DNA of 42,203 nt, from assembly GCA_041651295.1 (NCBI GenBank), contig JBAZJN010000008.1, positions 1 to 42,203 of the forward strand. The letters run 5' to 3'. The position numbers and the translations under genes were made by a program. The notes below the pieces were generated by a model. The model had not been told where the DNA came from. It made no database searches and saw nothing but the letters and a program-made list of their open reading frames with translations. Numbering within the stretch: the stretch's first letter is position 1; each line of letters opens with the position of its first letter. This document shows, one piece after another, positions 1-7,700 of this stretch. This DNA is from JBAZJN01 sp041651295 (GTDB lineage Bacteria > Patescibacteriota > UBA1384 > XYA2-FULL-43-10 > CAINNR01).

Positions 1-569
1 TAACACTTGGTACCCATATAAACAACAGAGGCAAGGCAGCGGAAAAGATAAGGATCCTGTTCGAAATCCCCGATCAGAAAATTACAGTAGACGGACAGCC
101 TGTACCGCGAACAGTATTTCAGGATTATACAAAAAGTCTGTATGGTGAATCGCATCTGTGCAAACATTTAATCTCGTGGAGAAGCAAACCTTTCACAGAA
201 GCAGAAAAGAAAAGCTTCGATCTGACTACTATTGTTAAAGCCAACTGCCTGCTTACACTTACAAAATCAATCGGCAATGACAATAAAGAATACGTTAATA
301 TCTCAGGTATAGGTCACCTAATGAAAGGGCAAACAATACTCAGGCCTGTTAATAACATTATCCTGTATGACTTCGAAGAAGAAGGTTTTCCGATCCCGGA
401 TTTTGTTCCAGACTGGATCCAAAAGAAAATCAAATTATCAGAGGAGTATAAAAAATATCAGTCAGGCGATAGCGATGATGAAGGCGGACAGGCTCCGAGT
501 GATGATAACCGGGATAATAGTGTAGAAGATCAATCACTACCGGACGATGATGACGATCTTCCCTTCTGA
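1..569 (+). CDS. SSB-like phage protein (5' partial)
   Basis: The frame is open from base 3 to the TGA at 567-569, so the start lies outside the window and about 189 residues are visible. The visible part opens with LGTHINNRGKAAEKIRILFE, followed by a conserved block around SLYGESHLCKHLISWRSKPF. This is the pattern of a widespread phage family found in recombination and replication modules that acts like single-stranded DNA-binding protein. The C-terminal third is acidic and low in complexity and ends in DDDDDLPF, like the acidic tip of bacterial SSB that recruits partner proteins. It overlaps the next ORF frame. The role as an ssDNA binder is inferred from family resemblance and the tip. Confidence 0.75.
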   Translation, partial: TLGTHINNRGKAAEKIRILFEIPDQKITVDGQPVPRTVFQDYTKSLYGESHLCKHLISWRSKPFTEAEKKSFDLTTIVKANCLLTLTKSIGNDNKEYVNISGIGHLMKGQTILRPVNNIILYDFEEEGFPIPDFVPDWIQKKIKLSEEYKKYQSGDSDDEGGQAPSDDNRDNSVEDQSLPDDDDDLPF

Positions 570-582
570 TATTGGAGTAGAG

Positions 583-1053
583 ATGGATTTCCCATGTGTT
601 AAGAAAAATGGTCAGCTTGTATATCCGTCACTTGTGGCAAGGGACAGGCTTATGTACCTTGAAAAACAACCGGAAGGTGCAAGGTTCAAGGAAACTTTAA
701 CAAGGGTTCGAAGCCCTAAGACACACCAACAGGTCAAGACTATCTTCGGACATTGTATAATGTATCTGATAACCGAATTTATAGAACGTGGCTGGGATAC
801 TTCCTATCTGCTCAAACTTGACAAGCCTACAGGGGTACCGCCTTCAAAGACTCTATTCAAGGAATACTTTTACGGTGTCTGTCCCATGGAGGACGACGAA
901 GGCGAACAGATAACACTTAGTGATGCAGGTAAAGAGCAGGTTGTAGAGTTCATTGACAATATTATGAATCATTCGTCGAGCATATGGGGTATCTATATCC
1001 CGGAGCCGGATCCGAACTGGAAAGAAAAGATTTTAAGCGGTGAATGGAGCTAA
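583..1053 (+). CDS. NinB-like phage recombination-associated protein
   Basis: This 156-residue protein starts at ATG 583, chosen because GGAG at 574-577 lies 5 bases upstream; an in-frame ATG at 547 lies inside the previous gene and lacks such a site. The middle carries RSPKTHQQVKTIFGHCIMYL and the C-terminus carries WGIYIPEPDPNWK. Both resemble the 'RS.xQ....' and 'GI.IPDP' signatures of NinB-like and related phage proteins that bind ssDNA and assist recombination. Its position directly after an SSB-like gene and before a nuclease gene fits a recombination module. The family assignment is by memory of motif patterns, not by a search. Confidence 0.55.
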   Translation: MDFPCVKKNGQLVYPSLVARDRLMYLEKQPEGARFKETLTRVRSPKTHQQVKTIFGHCIMYLITEFIERGWDTSYLLKLDKPTGVPPSKTLFKEYFYGVCPMEDDEGEQITLSDAGKEQVVEFIDNIMNHSSSIWGIYIPEPDPNWKEKILSGEWS

Positions 1054-1146
1054 ATGCAGACGCAACAGCCTATCAAACTGCCCTTGAGCCGACCCATTGG
1101 GCGGATATTTGAGAAAATGCAACACAGGGCCTCTCAGGGGCCTTAA
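1054..1146 (+). CDS. possible 30-residue peptide gene
   Basis: The ATG at 1054 directly follows the TAA of the preceding gene, and GGAG at 1046-1049 is 4 bases upstream, so translational coupling is plausible. The product would be a short basic peptide (MQTQQPIKLPLSRPIGRIFE at its start). I recognise no family. The start and ribosome site are the only support; the stretch could equally be a spacer. Confidence 0.3.
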   Translation: MQTQQPIKLPLSRPIGRIFEKMQHRASQGP

Positions 1147-1163
1147 ACAAGAAAGGTGAAAAA

Positions 1164-1817
1164 ATGGAACAGGAAGGTCAAATAAACCGCTATATTTGCG
1201 AAAAATGCCACAATGTTATGATAACAGTAACAGGTTGCGAAGGTGTTACCCCGTTTATGATAATCTGCGATGCTTGTCACAATCTGACAGCTCAATCCGT
1301 GATGTACAATTGCCCGCAGGATATTCAGCCTCAATACGTCTGGTTCAGGCCGACCAGCGATAATGAAATCAGACAATGGATCCTCAAAGACTTCGAGTTT
1401 CATTCAGAAGGCAAGACTCCTTCGAAGGAAGAACTGGAAAGAATGATGATGGCGATGAAACACCATGTCAGTATCGGCGGACTTATGATCAAAAAGATAC
1501 CACGAAATCCGCTTGACAGGTTACGCGACGATCTTTCAAAATCCGCTGCCTTCGTGGCACTGATCACAGACAACTATCACAAAAGTATTGAGACAGCGGC
1601 ACACTTGGGCCTTGCCCTGCTTATGGACAAACCGATCTATTTACTGATCGAGGACTCTTTTATACCAGCTTCAAAATTATTCAAGATCTGCGACGGCTGG
1701 GAAATGTTTGAAAAAGGAAATACCGAAGAGCTCAAAGAAGCCGGTGAAAAACTTCTCAAAATGGTATCTGATCAATTAGGCGGTAAGCCGGATGAGTACG
1801 GAGTTTCCGGATTATGA
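1164..1817 (+). CDS. zinc-ribbon protein with deoxyribosyltransferase/TIR-like C-terminal domain
   Basis: This 217-residue protein has AAAGGTG upstream of its ATG. Residues 10-40 form a zinc ribbon with C12, C15, C35 and C38. Residues 55-105 carry YVWFRPT and HHVSIGGLMI, hallmarks I know from a common phage zinc-ribbon family. Residues 115-190 look like a small Rossmann-type domain: hydrophobic strand AAFVALIT, then KSIETAAHLGLALLMDKPIY with E143. This is the arrangement of nucleoside 2-deoxyribosyltransferase-like folds, which place a glutamate before a helix and a 'GKPI' strand. Such folds hydrolyse or transfer N-glycosidic bonds and are related in shape to TIR domains. Activity is inferred. 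Its C-terminal codons overlap the next gene (ATGA). Confidence 0.6.
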   Translation: MEQEGQINRYICEKCHNVMITVTGCEGVTPFMIICDACHNLTAQSVMYNCPQDIQPQYVWFRPTSDNEIRQWILKDFEFHSEGKTPSKEELERMMMAMKHHVSIGGLMIKKIPRNPLDRLRDDLSKSAAFVALITDNYHKSIETAAHLGLALLMDKPIYLLIEDSFIPASKLFKICDGWEMFEKGNTEELKEAGEKLLKMVSDQLGGKPDEYGVSGL

Positions 1818-1975
1818 CAGATAAGCCTCCTATTAGACTTAATAAAATGCAAATACTTATAATGCGTTCGCAAAATAAACAAATGCCACAATTGAAAATA
1901 ACAAGATGTTCTGATGCGTCTTGGATTTATGTAAGCAATGCTATCAGAAAATTACTAAAAGGTATTTCCGGATGA
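1814..1975 (+). CDS. small winged-helix-like protein
   Basis: This 53-residue ORF starts in an ATGA overlap with the upstream gene and ends in another ATGA overlap with the downstream nuclease gene. The segment from KMQILIMRSQNKQMPQLKI to WIYVSNAIRKLLKGISG resembles the recognition half of MarR-type winged helices ('YVSNAIRKL' as recognition helix). It lacks the wing that normally follows, so it is short for the family. DNA around its start (1788-1825) is similar to DNA at its end (1968-2004), suggesting it arose by, or was inserted with, a local duplication. It may be a decayed regulator rather than a functional one. Confidence 0.45.
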   Translation: MTDKPPIRLNKMQILIMRSQNKQMPQLKITRCSDASWIYVSNAIRKLLKGISG

Positions 1976-2439
1976 ATACGGGGTCGCAGACTATGACGGA
2001 TAAAATGGGCTTCGAGGGATCCCGGCGGATCTGCAAGCAATACAACAACAAAAGAATCAGGCTTACAATCGGAGGCAAGACCTATGATTATCGATCGCTT
2101 AAAGAGGGCAAACTGGCCGGCTTTTTCGAACTACTCAAAAAATCCAAGCAGATCAAGGACTGGTTTTATGAACGCGGAGAACTTCCGTTCACAGACAGCA
2201 GCTACCTTCCTGATTTTGAGATCATAGAAAATGACGACAGCAAAACATATTACGAATTCAAAGGTTTTGTTGAACCGAGTACGAAAAGAAAAATAACCTT
2301 GCTGCGAAAGTACTATCCGGATATCCGGTACATTATGATCATGGCAGATAAAAGAGGAATTAAGAAATTAGGATCCAGAGCGACGGCAAAATGTAATCGT
2401 GTGTGCACCATACAAGAGTTTATTGGTAGTCTTTACTGA
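1972..2439 (+). CDS. DUF1064-type PD-(D/E)XK nuclease
   Basis: The product is 155 residues from ATG 1972 (ATGA overlap with the previous gene); ATG 1993 is an alternative start. It has SSYLPDFEI with D81, then TYYEFKGF with E95 and K97, giving the PD...ExK catalytic set of restriction-like nucleases. The spacing and the following KRKITLLRKYYP match DUF1064 phage proteins, thought to act as endonucleases in recombination or junction processing. Neighbours (SSB-like, NinB-like) support that role. The C-terminus is basic. The exact substrate cannot be told from sequence. Confidence 0.75.
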   Translation: MNTGSQTMTDKMGFEGSRRICKQYNNKRIRLTIGGKTYDYRSLKEGKLAGFFELLKKSKQIKDWFYERGELPFTDSSYLPDFEIIENDDSKTYYEFKGFVEPSTKRKITLLRKYYPDIRYIMIMADKRGIKKLGSRATAKCNRVCTIQEFIGSLY

Positions 2440-2449
2440 AAGGAACAAA

Positions 2450-2956
2450 ATGAGAACAATAGCTTTTTTGATAGTGTCATTTTTTGTCAGTACCGTAATG
2501 GCCTACCCGGATACTGTAACAATCAATTCCGATACGATCTATTACAGGGGCGACGTTGTAGAGGCTAACAGCATATATATCACCAACGGTTTTATCTTTT
2601 TAAACTGGGGCAGTAAAATGATAGCCCACGAAAAAATTGTTCTTAGTGATGATCCGAATATCCCGGGTAACTTCGCAAGAGTCGAACTGCAGGGAGGATA
2701 CATGGAAACACCTCTTTTGTATGGCGAATATAAATCCCCTGCAACTTATCAAGTTTTGTCTATGACATACGGAAGATTGAACTGTTATCACGTAGGTACC
2801 GGCATGGTGCTGTATAACCATTCGGCCGAATTCATAGGATACAAACTGCACGAACAGGATCTCATAGCCAATTATTTTGCCGATATCAATAAAGACGGCA
2901 TAGTTAACTTCGAAGATTTTGCATATCTGGCACAATGGTGGCTTGACGAAATTTAA
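2450..2956 (+). CDS. secreted protein with dockerin/EF-hand-like C-terminal repeat
   Basis: ATG 2450 is chosen because AGGAAC lies just upstream and it yields a clear signal peptide: basic start MR, hydrophobic core TIAFLIVSFFVSTV, cleavage after VMA. The mature body (about 125 residues) is a beta-rich stretch I do not recognise. The C-terminus has ADINKDGIVNFEDFAYLAQW (from residue 144), with a calcium loop DINKDGIVNFED at 145-156. This single dockerin-like repeat ending in a 'LAQWWL' helix is typical of many secreted proteins of Phycisphaerae and related bacteria. It therefore looks like host-derived cargo in an early phage operon. Function unknown; it would act outside the cytoplasmic membrane. 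Confidence 0.75.
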   Translation: MRTIAFLIVSFFVSTVMAYPDTVTINSDTIYYRGDVVEANSIYITNGFIFLNWGSKMIAHEKIVLSDDPNIPGNFARVELQGGYMETPLLYGEYKSPATYQVLSMTYGRLNCYHVGTGMVLYNHSAEFIGYKLHEQDLIANYFADINKDGIVNFEDFAYLAQWWLDEI

Positions 2957-2978
2957 TTAAACGAGAAGGAAACCTAAA

Positions 2979-3296
2979 ATGAAAGTATATATCAAAAGTA
3001 AATTTATTGATGAACTGGTTTATCTATCGTTTGATTTTTACTCCAATGGCAGTATGTCTATTAGTGGTCGATCATTAGAAGGCGAACCATTATTTAAAGC
3101 AACCGTTGCTCTGGAAGACGGAGTACCTCGTAAGGGATATGTTATCCTGAAGGGCTGGTCAGAAAATGAAGGTATTCCAGAAGCCTTGGAAAAAGCTGGC
3201 GTTGTTAAACGAACCGGCAGAACTATACAGACTGGTTTTTGTATCGCGGAAGAAGCAAAACTACTAAAACAGGAGATTGAAGATGAAAACACTTGA
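2979..3296 (+). CDS. conserved small phage protein (DUF4313-like)
   Basis: This 105-residue protein follows GAGAAGGAAACC, a good ribosome site. It contains FKATVALEDG, then VILKGWSENEGIPEALEKAG, then GRTIQTGF. These match a family I know from phages and plasmids (DUF4313-like, with 'KDWSENEG' and 'TGR...TGF' motifs). Function is unknown. It overlaps the next gene by 14 bases, indicating coupled translation. Confidence 0.6.
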   Translation: MKVYIKSKFIDELVYLSFDFYSNGSMSISGRSLEGEPLFKATVALEDGVPRKGYVILKGWSENEGIPEALEKAGVVKRTGRTIQTGFCIAEEAKLLKQEIEDENT

Positions 3297-3624
3297 AGAA
3301 CTACAATCGGTATTTAAGGATCTCGGTGCCCGATGGGAAGCAGACGGCCTCAACATAATATTTTCAACATGCGGCGTTGACTATCACTTCATAGCCAGCT
3401 GGGGCGAAGGCTGGGATCATGTCAGTGTCTCGATCCTACACAAAAAGCGTATGCCTACATGGGGCGAAATGTGTATGGTAAAGGATCTGTTCTGGAATCC
3501 GGAAGAGACAGTCATACAATATCACCCGGCAAAATCAAGTTATGTCAATGTACACCCGTGGACCCTTCATCTATGGCAACCGCATAACCTCGAGATCCCC
3601 GTACCCCGGACTTGGTTGGTATGA
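3283..3624 (+). CDS. conserved small phage protein (DUF7694-like)
   Basis: The product is 113 residues. ATG 3283 is used because AGGAG at 3271-3275 is 7 bases upstream; a TTG at 3277 is less likely. The core SWGEGWDHVSVS, PTWGEMCMVKDLFW and YHPAKSSYVNVHPWTLHLWQ, ending in IPVPRTWLV, belongs to a widely spread phage protein family rich in aromatic residues, whose function is not known. It overlaps its neighbours on both sides (14 bases and ATGA). Confidence 0.65.
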   Translation: MKTLEELQSVFKDLGARWEADGLNIIFSTCGVDYHFIASWGEGWDHVSVSILHKKRMPTWGEMCMVKDLFWNPEETVIQYHPAKSSYVNVHPWTLHLWQPHNLEIPVPRTWLV

Positions 3625-3857
3625 AGAAAGAAACTTCGATAAGGATACATGCAGCCCGGCGATGTGTTCAACGTAAAGGCTTCGTCTTATCAAAGAGGAT
3701 CCACAATGGTCTGGTTTCCGTGATCAAGCGAAATGAGGCCAAGTTTATCCGCCGGCAGAGCAATCGCGTGACAGTATGGGAAGTGATATTCGAAGATATC
3801 AACTACAGAGTAGTCTATGACAAGAACAGAAAACTAATTGTGACAGTGTTAAAATAA
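3621..3857 (+). CDS. small protein resembling DUF4258/RelE-fold family
   Basis: This 78-residue basic protein starts in an ATGA overlap. HAARRCVQRKGF near the N-terminus and YRVVYDKNRKLIVTVL at the C-terminus match the layout of DUF4258-type proteins: a His/Arg/Gln-rich helix first, then a closing pair of strands. That fold is related to RelE-type toxins, but no antitoxin gene is adjacent, so a toxin role is only a possibility. It is the last gene of the rightward operon; a hairpin follows immediately. Confidence 0.45.
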   Translation: MKKETSIRIHAARRCVQRKGFVLSKRIHNGLVSVIKRNEAKFIRRQSNRVTVWEVIFEDINYRVVYDKNRKLIVTVLK

Positions 3858-3890
3858 AAAGAGACGGCAGCCTTTTACAACTACCGTCCC
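3851..3890 (-). terminator. intrinsic terminator between convergent operons
   Basis: Inverted arms GACGGCAG (3863-3870) and CTACCGTC (3881-3888) form a hairpin with one G-T pair. On the minus strand the stem is followed by TCTCTTTTTATTTTA, a proper U-tract, so it best terminates the leftward late operon. It sits between the end of the rightward operon (3857) and the last leftward gene (3914). Confidence 0.7.
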
Positions 3891-3913
3891 GAAGAGGAGG
3901 GTGAGAAATAATA

Positions 3914-4381
3914 TCAAGTTACAGCGTTTCCGCTTATTTTTGCCTTTTGTTCCAGTAACTTCGCGTTAAGTTCTTCTTCGCTATACATGACCTTTTTAAG
4001 ATGAGTCAGCATACCGCCACCGCCGGCTATGGCCGAAGCCAACATCCAGCCGATATTGACAGCTTGGGCTGCAGACTTTTCGGCTTCCTCGATCTTAACT
4101 TTTAATTCAGCGTGTGCCATACTATAGGTATTCGAGTCAACAGCAAGTTTAGCCTGCAGTTCGACCTGCGTATCAAGGTGAACTTTGTCGGCTTCCGCCT
4201 TCAGGTTTTTCAAGTTACCAAGTGTACTGATAGGCAGCTTAAAATCCTTCGGATCTTTGCCGATATATTTTACAGCTACCGGCGATATCTGATCAGACGG
4301 CCAGAACTGATCCATAAAACAGCCGGCTGTAAAAACCAGCACCAAACAAATTATAAAAATTCCAACGCCAATCTTTTTCAT
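3914..4381 (-). CDS. lipoprotein with second hydrophobic segment, spanin candidate
   Basis: This 155-residue protein has AGGAGA upstream of its ATG. Residues 1-21 are a lipoprotein signal ending in the lipobox FTAGC with C21. Residues 55-105 are charged and likely helical or coiled-coil (AEADKVHLDTQVELQAKLAV). Residues 105-125 are hydrophobic and glycine-rich (NIGWMLASAIAGGGGML), followed by a charged tail. A lipid anchor at one end and a membrane segment at the other is the plan of unimolecular spanins, which disrupt the outer membrane at lysis. It is the last late gene, beside a holin-like gene. I do not recognise the family, so the spanin role is inference. Confidence 0.5.
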   Translation of the reverse strand: MKKIGVGIFIICLVLVFTAGCFMDQFWPSDQISPVAVKYIGKDPKDFKLPISTLGNLKNLKAEADKVHLDTQVELQAKLAVDSNTYSMAHAELKVKIEEAEKSAAQAVNIGWMLASAIAGGGGMLTHLKKVMYSEEELNAKLLEQKAKISGNAVT

Positions 4382-4404
4382 TTTCTGTCTCCTTAAATTT
4401 TATA

Positions 4405-4590
4405 TTACGTTATGGTATAACTTAAAGATGCTCCTAAAAGAAATGTCAACAATGATATAGTCAACGTTGCCCATACAGGTAAACGATTTTGAAGTTTATC
4501 AATAATATCCCACTGTCTCTCTTCGCTGTCCTTGAGATTTCGAATATCATTTATAATACCACTATGAGCGGGGCAATTTTCTTCCATCAT
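4405..4590 (-). CDS. XhlA/holin-like single-TM protein
   Basis: This protein of 61 residues (60 if the second ATG is used) follows AGGAC. A hydrophilic, helix-prone N-terminal part (DIRNLKDSEERQWDIIDKLQ) leads to one membrane segment, VWATLTISLLTFLLGASLSY. This is the architecture of XhlA-type phage haemolysin/holin accessory proteins. Its start overlaps the end of the upstream coiled-coil ORF (4562-4747) and it sits next to the lipoprotein, so it is probably part of the lysis group. Confidence 0.55.
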   Translation of the reverse strand: MMEENCPAHSGIINDIRNLKDSEERQWDIIDKLQNRLPVWATLTISLLTFLLGASLSYTIT

Positions 4591-4747
4591 CAGTATGTCC
4601 TTTCACCAGATCACTAAGTATTGTTTTCCTGAGTTCTTCTACCTGTTTTTTTAAGGCTACATAACTGTCCTTGCTAACCAGCAATGCCGTCTTAAGTTTA
4701 CCAATCTCTGCGTCCTGCAGTTTAATTATTTTGTCTTTGTCGATGAT
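4562..4747 (-). CDS. coiled-coil ORF with apparent ATC start
   Basis: On the minus strand TTAAGGAG (4753-4760) is a near-perfect ribosome site, and 5 bases later comes ATC ATC GAC, with no ATG, GTG or TTG near. From the first ATC (4747) the frame runs 61 residues to a TAG at 4562. It reads IIDKDKIIKLQDAEIGKLKT and then VALKKQVEELRKTILSDLVK, a convincing heptad-type coiled coil. It overlaps the 3' end of the 1099-residue gene and the start of the holin-like gene, filling an otherwise empty gap. The start codon is noncanonical, or there is a sequence error at it. Function unknown; its location suggests lysis. Confidence 0.5.
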   Translation of the reverse strand: MIDKDKIIKLQDAEIGKLKTALLVSKDSYVALKKQVEELRKTILSDLVKGHTDDGRKLPRS

Positions 4748-7700
4748 CCAGACTCCTTAACGAGTCGTCGTCTTGACCATGTTTTCGCCGTAGTGATCAT
4801 ATCTTTAATCCTTTCAGTTTTTTGCGTTTCGCTTAACCGCGACCAACTTTTCGAATTAAATAGCTTTGGCAGGATCTCGTTTAATCTCTCTGCAGTAAGT
4901 GTCTGATATCTCTCATATCGGGTATCATTCAAAGACCACTTGCCGGCCCTGCGAGAAAGCCCTATTATGTCACCGGGAACATTAGCATCTTTCATGGCTT
5001 TCTGCAAGTTTTTATCCAGCTTCTTATATACGTTCTGGCCGGCCTCTTTTGACTCTTCAACCACTTTTCCGACAAATTCATAATCAGTCCGCTTTGCCCG
5101 TTCACGGCGTGCCTCGAGCCCCATTTGTTCAAATTCAGATGAATATCTGCGGTTTAACTGGATCTGTTCTCTTTGCCCCAAATCTTCCCAGTTCTTATTA
5201 TAATGCAGATCCGCGACCGAATCCTTCAACATTTGCAGTTCAGCAGCTTTTGTGGGTTTATATGAAAGTGTTGTACCGCTGAAAAATTCCTCCGTGCCGG
5301 CCAGTAATCCTATCGGGATTCCATCGTTATACATAGCCTCAACACTGGCTTCCATGAAAAACGGAGCGAACGTATTAACAATTTCCCGACCTCCGAAAAA
5401 TGCGATCTTACCTGCTTCAGTAGCAGTCATCTTTTCGCCAAGTTTTGCAAGTCCTACCCAGCCGCTTCCTTTTTTCTTTACCTCATCCCACTCTGGCAAC
5501 TCCCAAATTTTCTGTCCTGCATAAGACTCACCTGTGATCATCCTGAAAGTAAAATCTATAAAAGCACTTCGCTTATTACGAAGGAAATTTGTTAATGTTT
5601 TTCCTCTCGGATAATCTATGATCTTGCCAGTCGATGTTTTCTTCTGTCCGGATACGAATTGTACCAGAGCCCGGATATAAGGACCGCCGTCACCGAATAC
5701 ATCGAACCTGGTATTTTTGATCTTGACCTTTCCAAAATCAGTAGACTGCGGATTAAATTCGACCTCAAATCCTCCAAATCTTTTGGCTGCATACATCATC
5801 ATAAGCCCGGTACCAATATACGAAGCCATCGTTGTGGCCACTTCGGTCCTCATTGCCTTATTACTGAAGATCATGCTGGGTGTTCGAATTCTGGACCAGG
5901 TAAGAGTAGGAGACCACATAGCAACCGATAAGGTCCGTCTTGCCTTTGCACCAAAATCTGTTTTAGGCTGAGAAAAACCCAGCAGAGTATTATTGAAGTC
6001 TGCAAGGTCCGCCCTCATTTCCGGAGAGATCTGCCGGCCAGAATTATGCCACTGATCTATTTTATAATTATAGAGTTTCTGCTGCATCCAGTTAAAACTT
6101 TCTACAAAACCCCGCTGAGAAGCCTTATACAACCGTCCTACACCTTTAATCTTGGAAGGCAGGGCCGTTCTGAAGAATTCTATCCTCTGGCCCACTGGTA
6201 CAGCATCAGACAGTCTACCGGGCGGCTCAAGAAATACCACACCATCTGCCTTGGCCTGTTTATGAAGCGGATCACCGGAATATTCGAATCTAATCTTATC
6301 AGCTGCCTTGGTCGAAAAATAACCAGCTACGTTTTTACCGACAGCTTTGGCATACATTACCGGGTGTCTACCTCGAAGCCAACGTGCTTGCCGCCTCATC
6401 TGAATATCGAAACTTGCTCCGATCTTCCAGAAGTTCATAACCTCTTCGAAGTTCCGCCATGCCTTAGCCTGCCATGGCTGTACCCTGCGTGCTGCCTTTA
6501 CAAATTCAGGACCAAAGATCCTCGAGAGCAATTCAATCTCATTGTCCTGAAGAGGCTGGCCGTTACGCAACTTATTTTCAACGGCATTTTGAGCACGAAT
6601 CTTTTCGTAAGTCTGAAACTTTCCACTACGGTCTATCTCTTCGCTGATCTTCTCCCATTGTTGAGTTTCCAGTTTAGGAGGTTCATATTTAGGTTGTTGT
6701 TCAAGCAAAGGACCCTTCAGTTTCGACTTGGCCTGTTTCAATGCTTCACTGACAGGTACACCTTTTTCAACCAGTTCTCCTTTATATTTCTCAAATGCTG
6801 CAGCTCGCTGGATCCTCTCAGCCTTTTGCCCTGGCTTGACCAGCTTTGCAGCAATCTTCTTCGCTTTCGATAATCCGGTATTTATCTTGGTTCGAACATC
6901 TTCGAAGCCTTCAGTCTTAGCCTTTGGTGCTTCTCCGAGATCTGGCAGGACCGGCTTTTTGCCTTCAGGTTTACCAGCCTCGATCCACTTGCTTACAGCT
7001 CTATTATGCTCTATGATCTTGATCCGCTGTTCTTCAGGAGATATCGTTAATTCAGGTTCCGGAGTCAATTTCACTTCGCCGGTCTTTTTGCCTATTGTTC
7101 TTTTGAGTTTTGCTTCGCCGATCGTAGACTTTATACCCTTAATGCCGGCGTGAGCATAAGGGATACCAGCCTGTATAGCGATCTCAGTAGGAGACGCACC
7201 GCCGGCGGCAGCAACACCACCCATTGCAATAGAAGCAGGAGCAGGACCAAGGGCCCCACGTGCAACCTTAGCTATCAGTTTCTTTCCTGGTATCTTTCCG
7301 ACGATCTTTTCACCAGCAACCCCTGCAGAGCTGAAAGCGGCGTGCATAGCTACACCTTCACCGGGCTTGCCACCATTTACACGATTGATCATTTCCCAAG
7401 CAACGGTATCTGAAATAACAGTCCCCGGGGGTATAATCTTTTTGGCAATGGCAAGCTGTGTCATAAATGCACCAATGCCGGCACCGATATCAACAGCATA
7501 TTCCCCGAAACTTTCAGCAGCTGGAACATCAAATTCATAAGATCCACGTTCTTCCTTCAGGGCATTATGAGCTGCTATTCTATCCTCTGTACCTTTTTTA
7601 CCGTAATACCCTTTCGTTATAGCCCACCATATTTTAGGAACAGCCTTAAGACCTTCCATGAAACTTACTCGTTTTTGTTTTTTCAGTCCACCTTCGGACG

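Noticed and set aside
3621..3857. Toxin-antitoxin pair
   Set aside because: Only the possible toxin-fold protein is present; the upstream partner is a DUF7694-like protein, not an antitoxin.
6046..6873. 275-residue rightward ORF
   Set aside because: It lies entirely antisense to the 1099-residue virion gene, has no ribosome site and a Leu/Phe-rich random-like composition.
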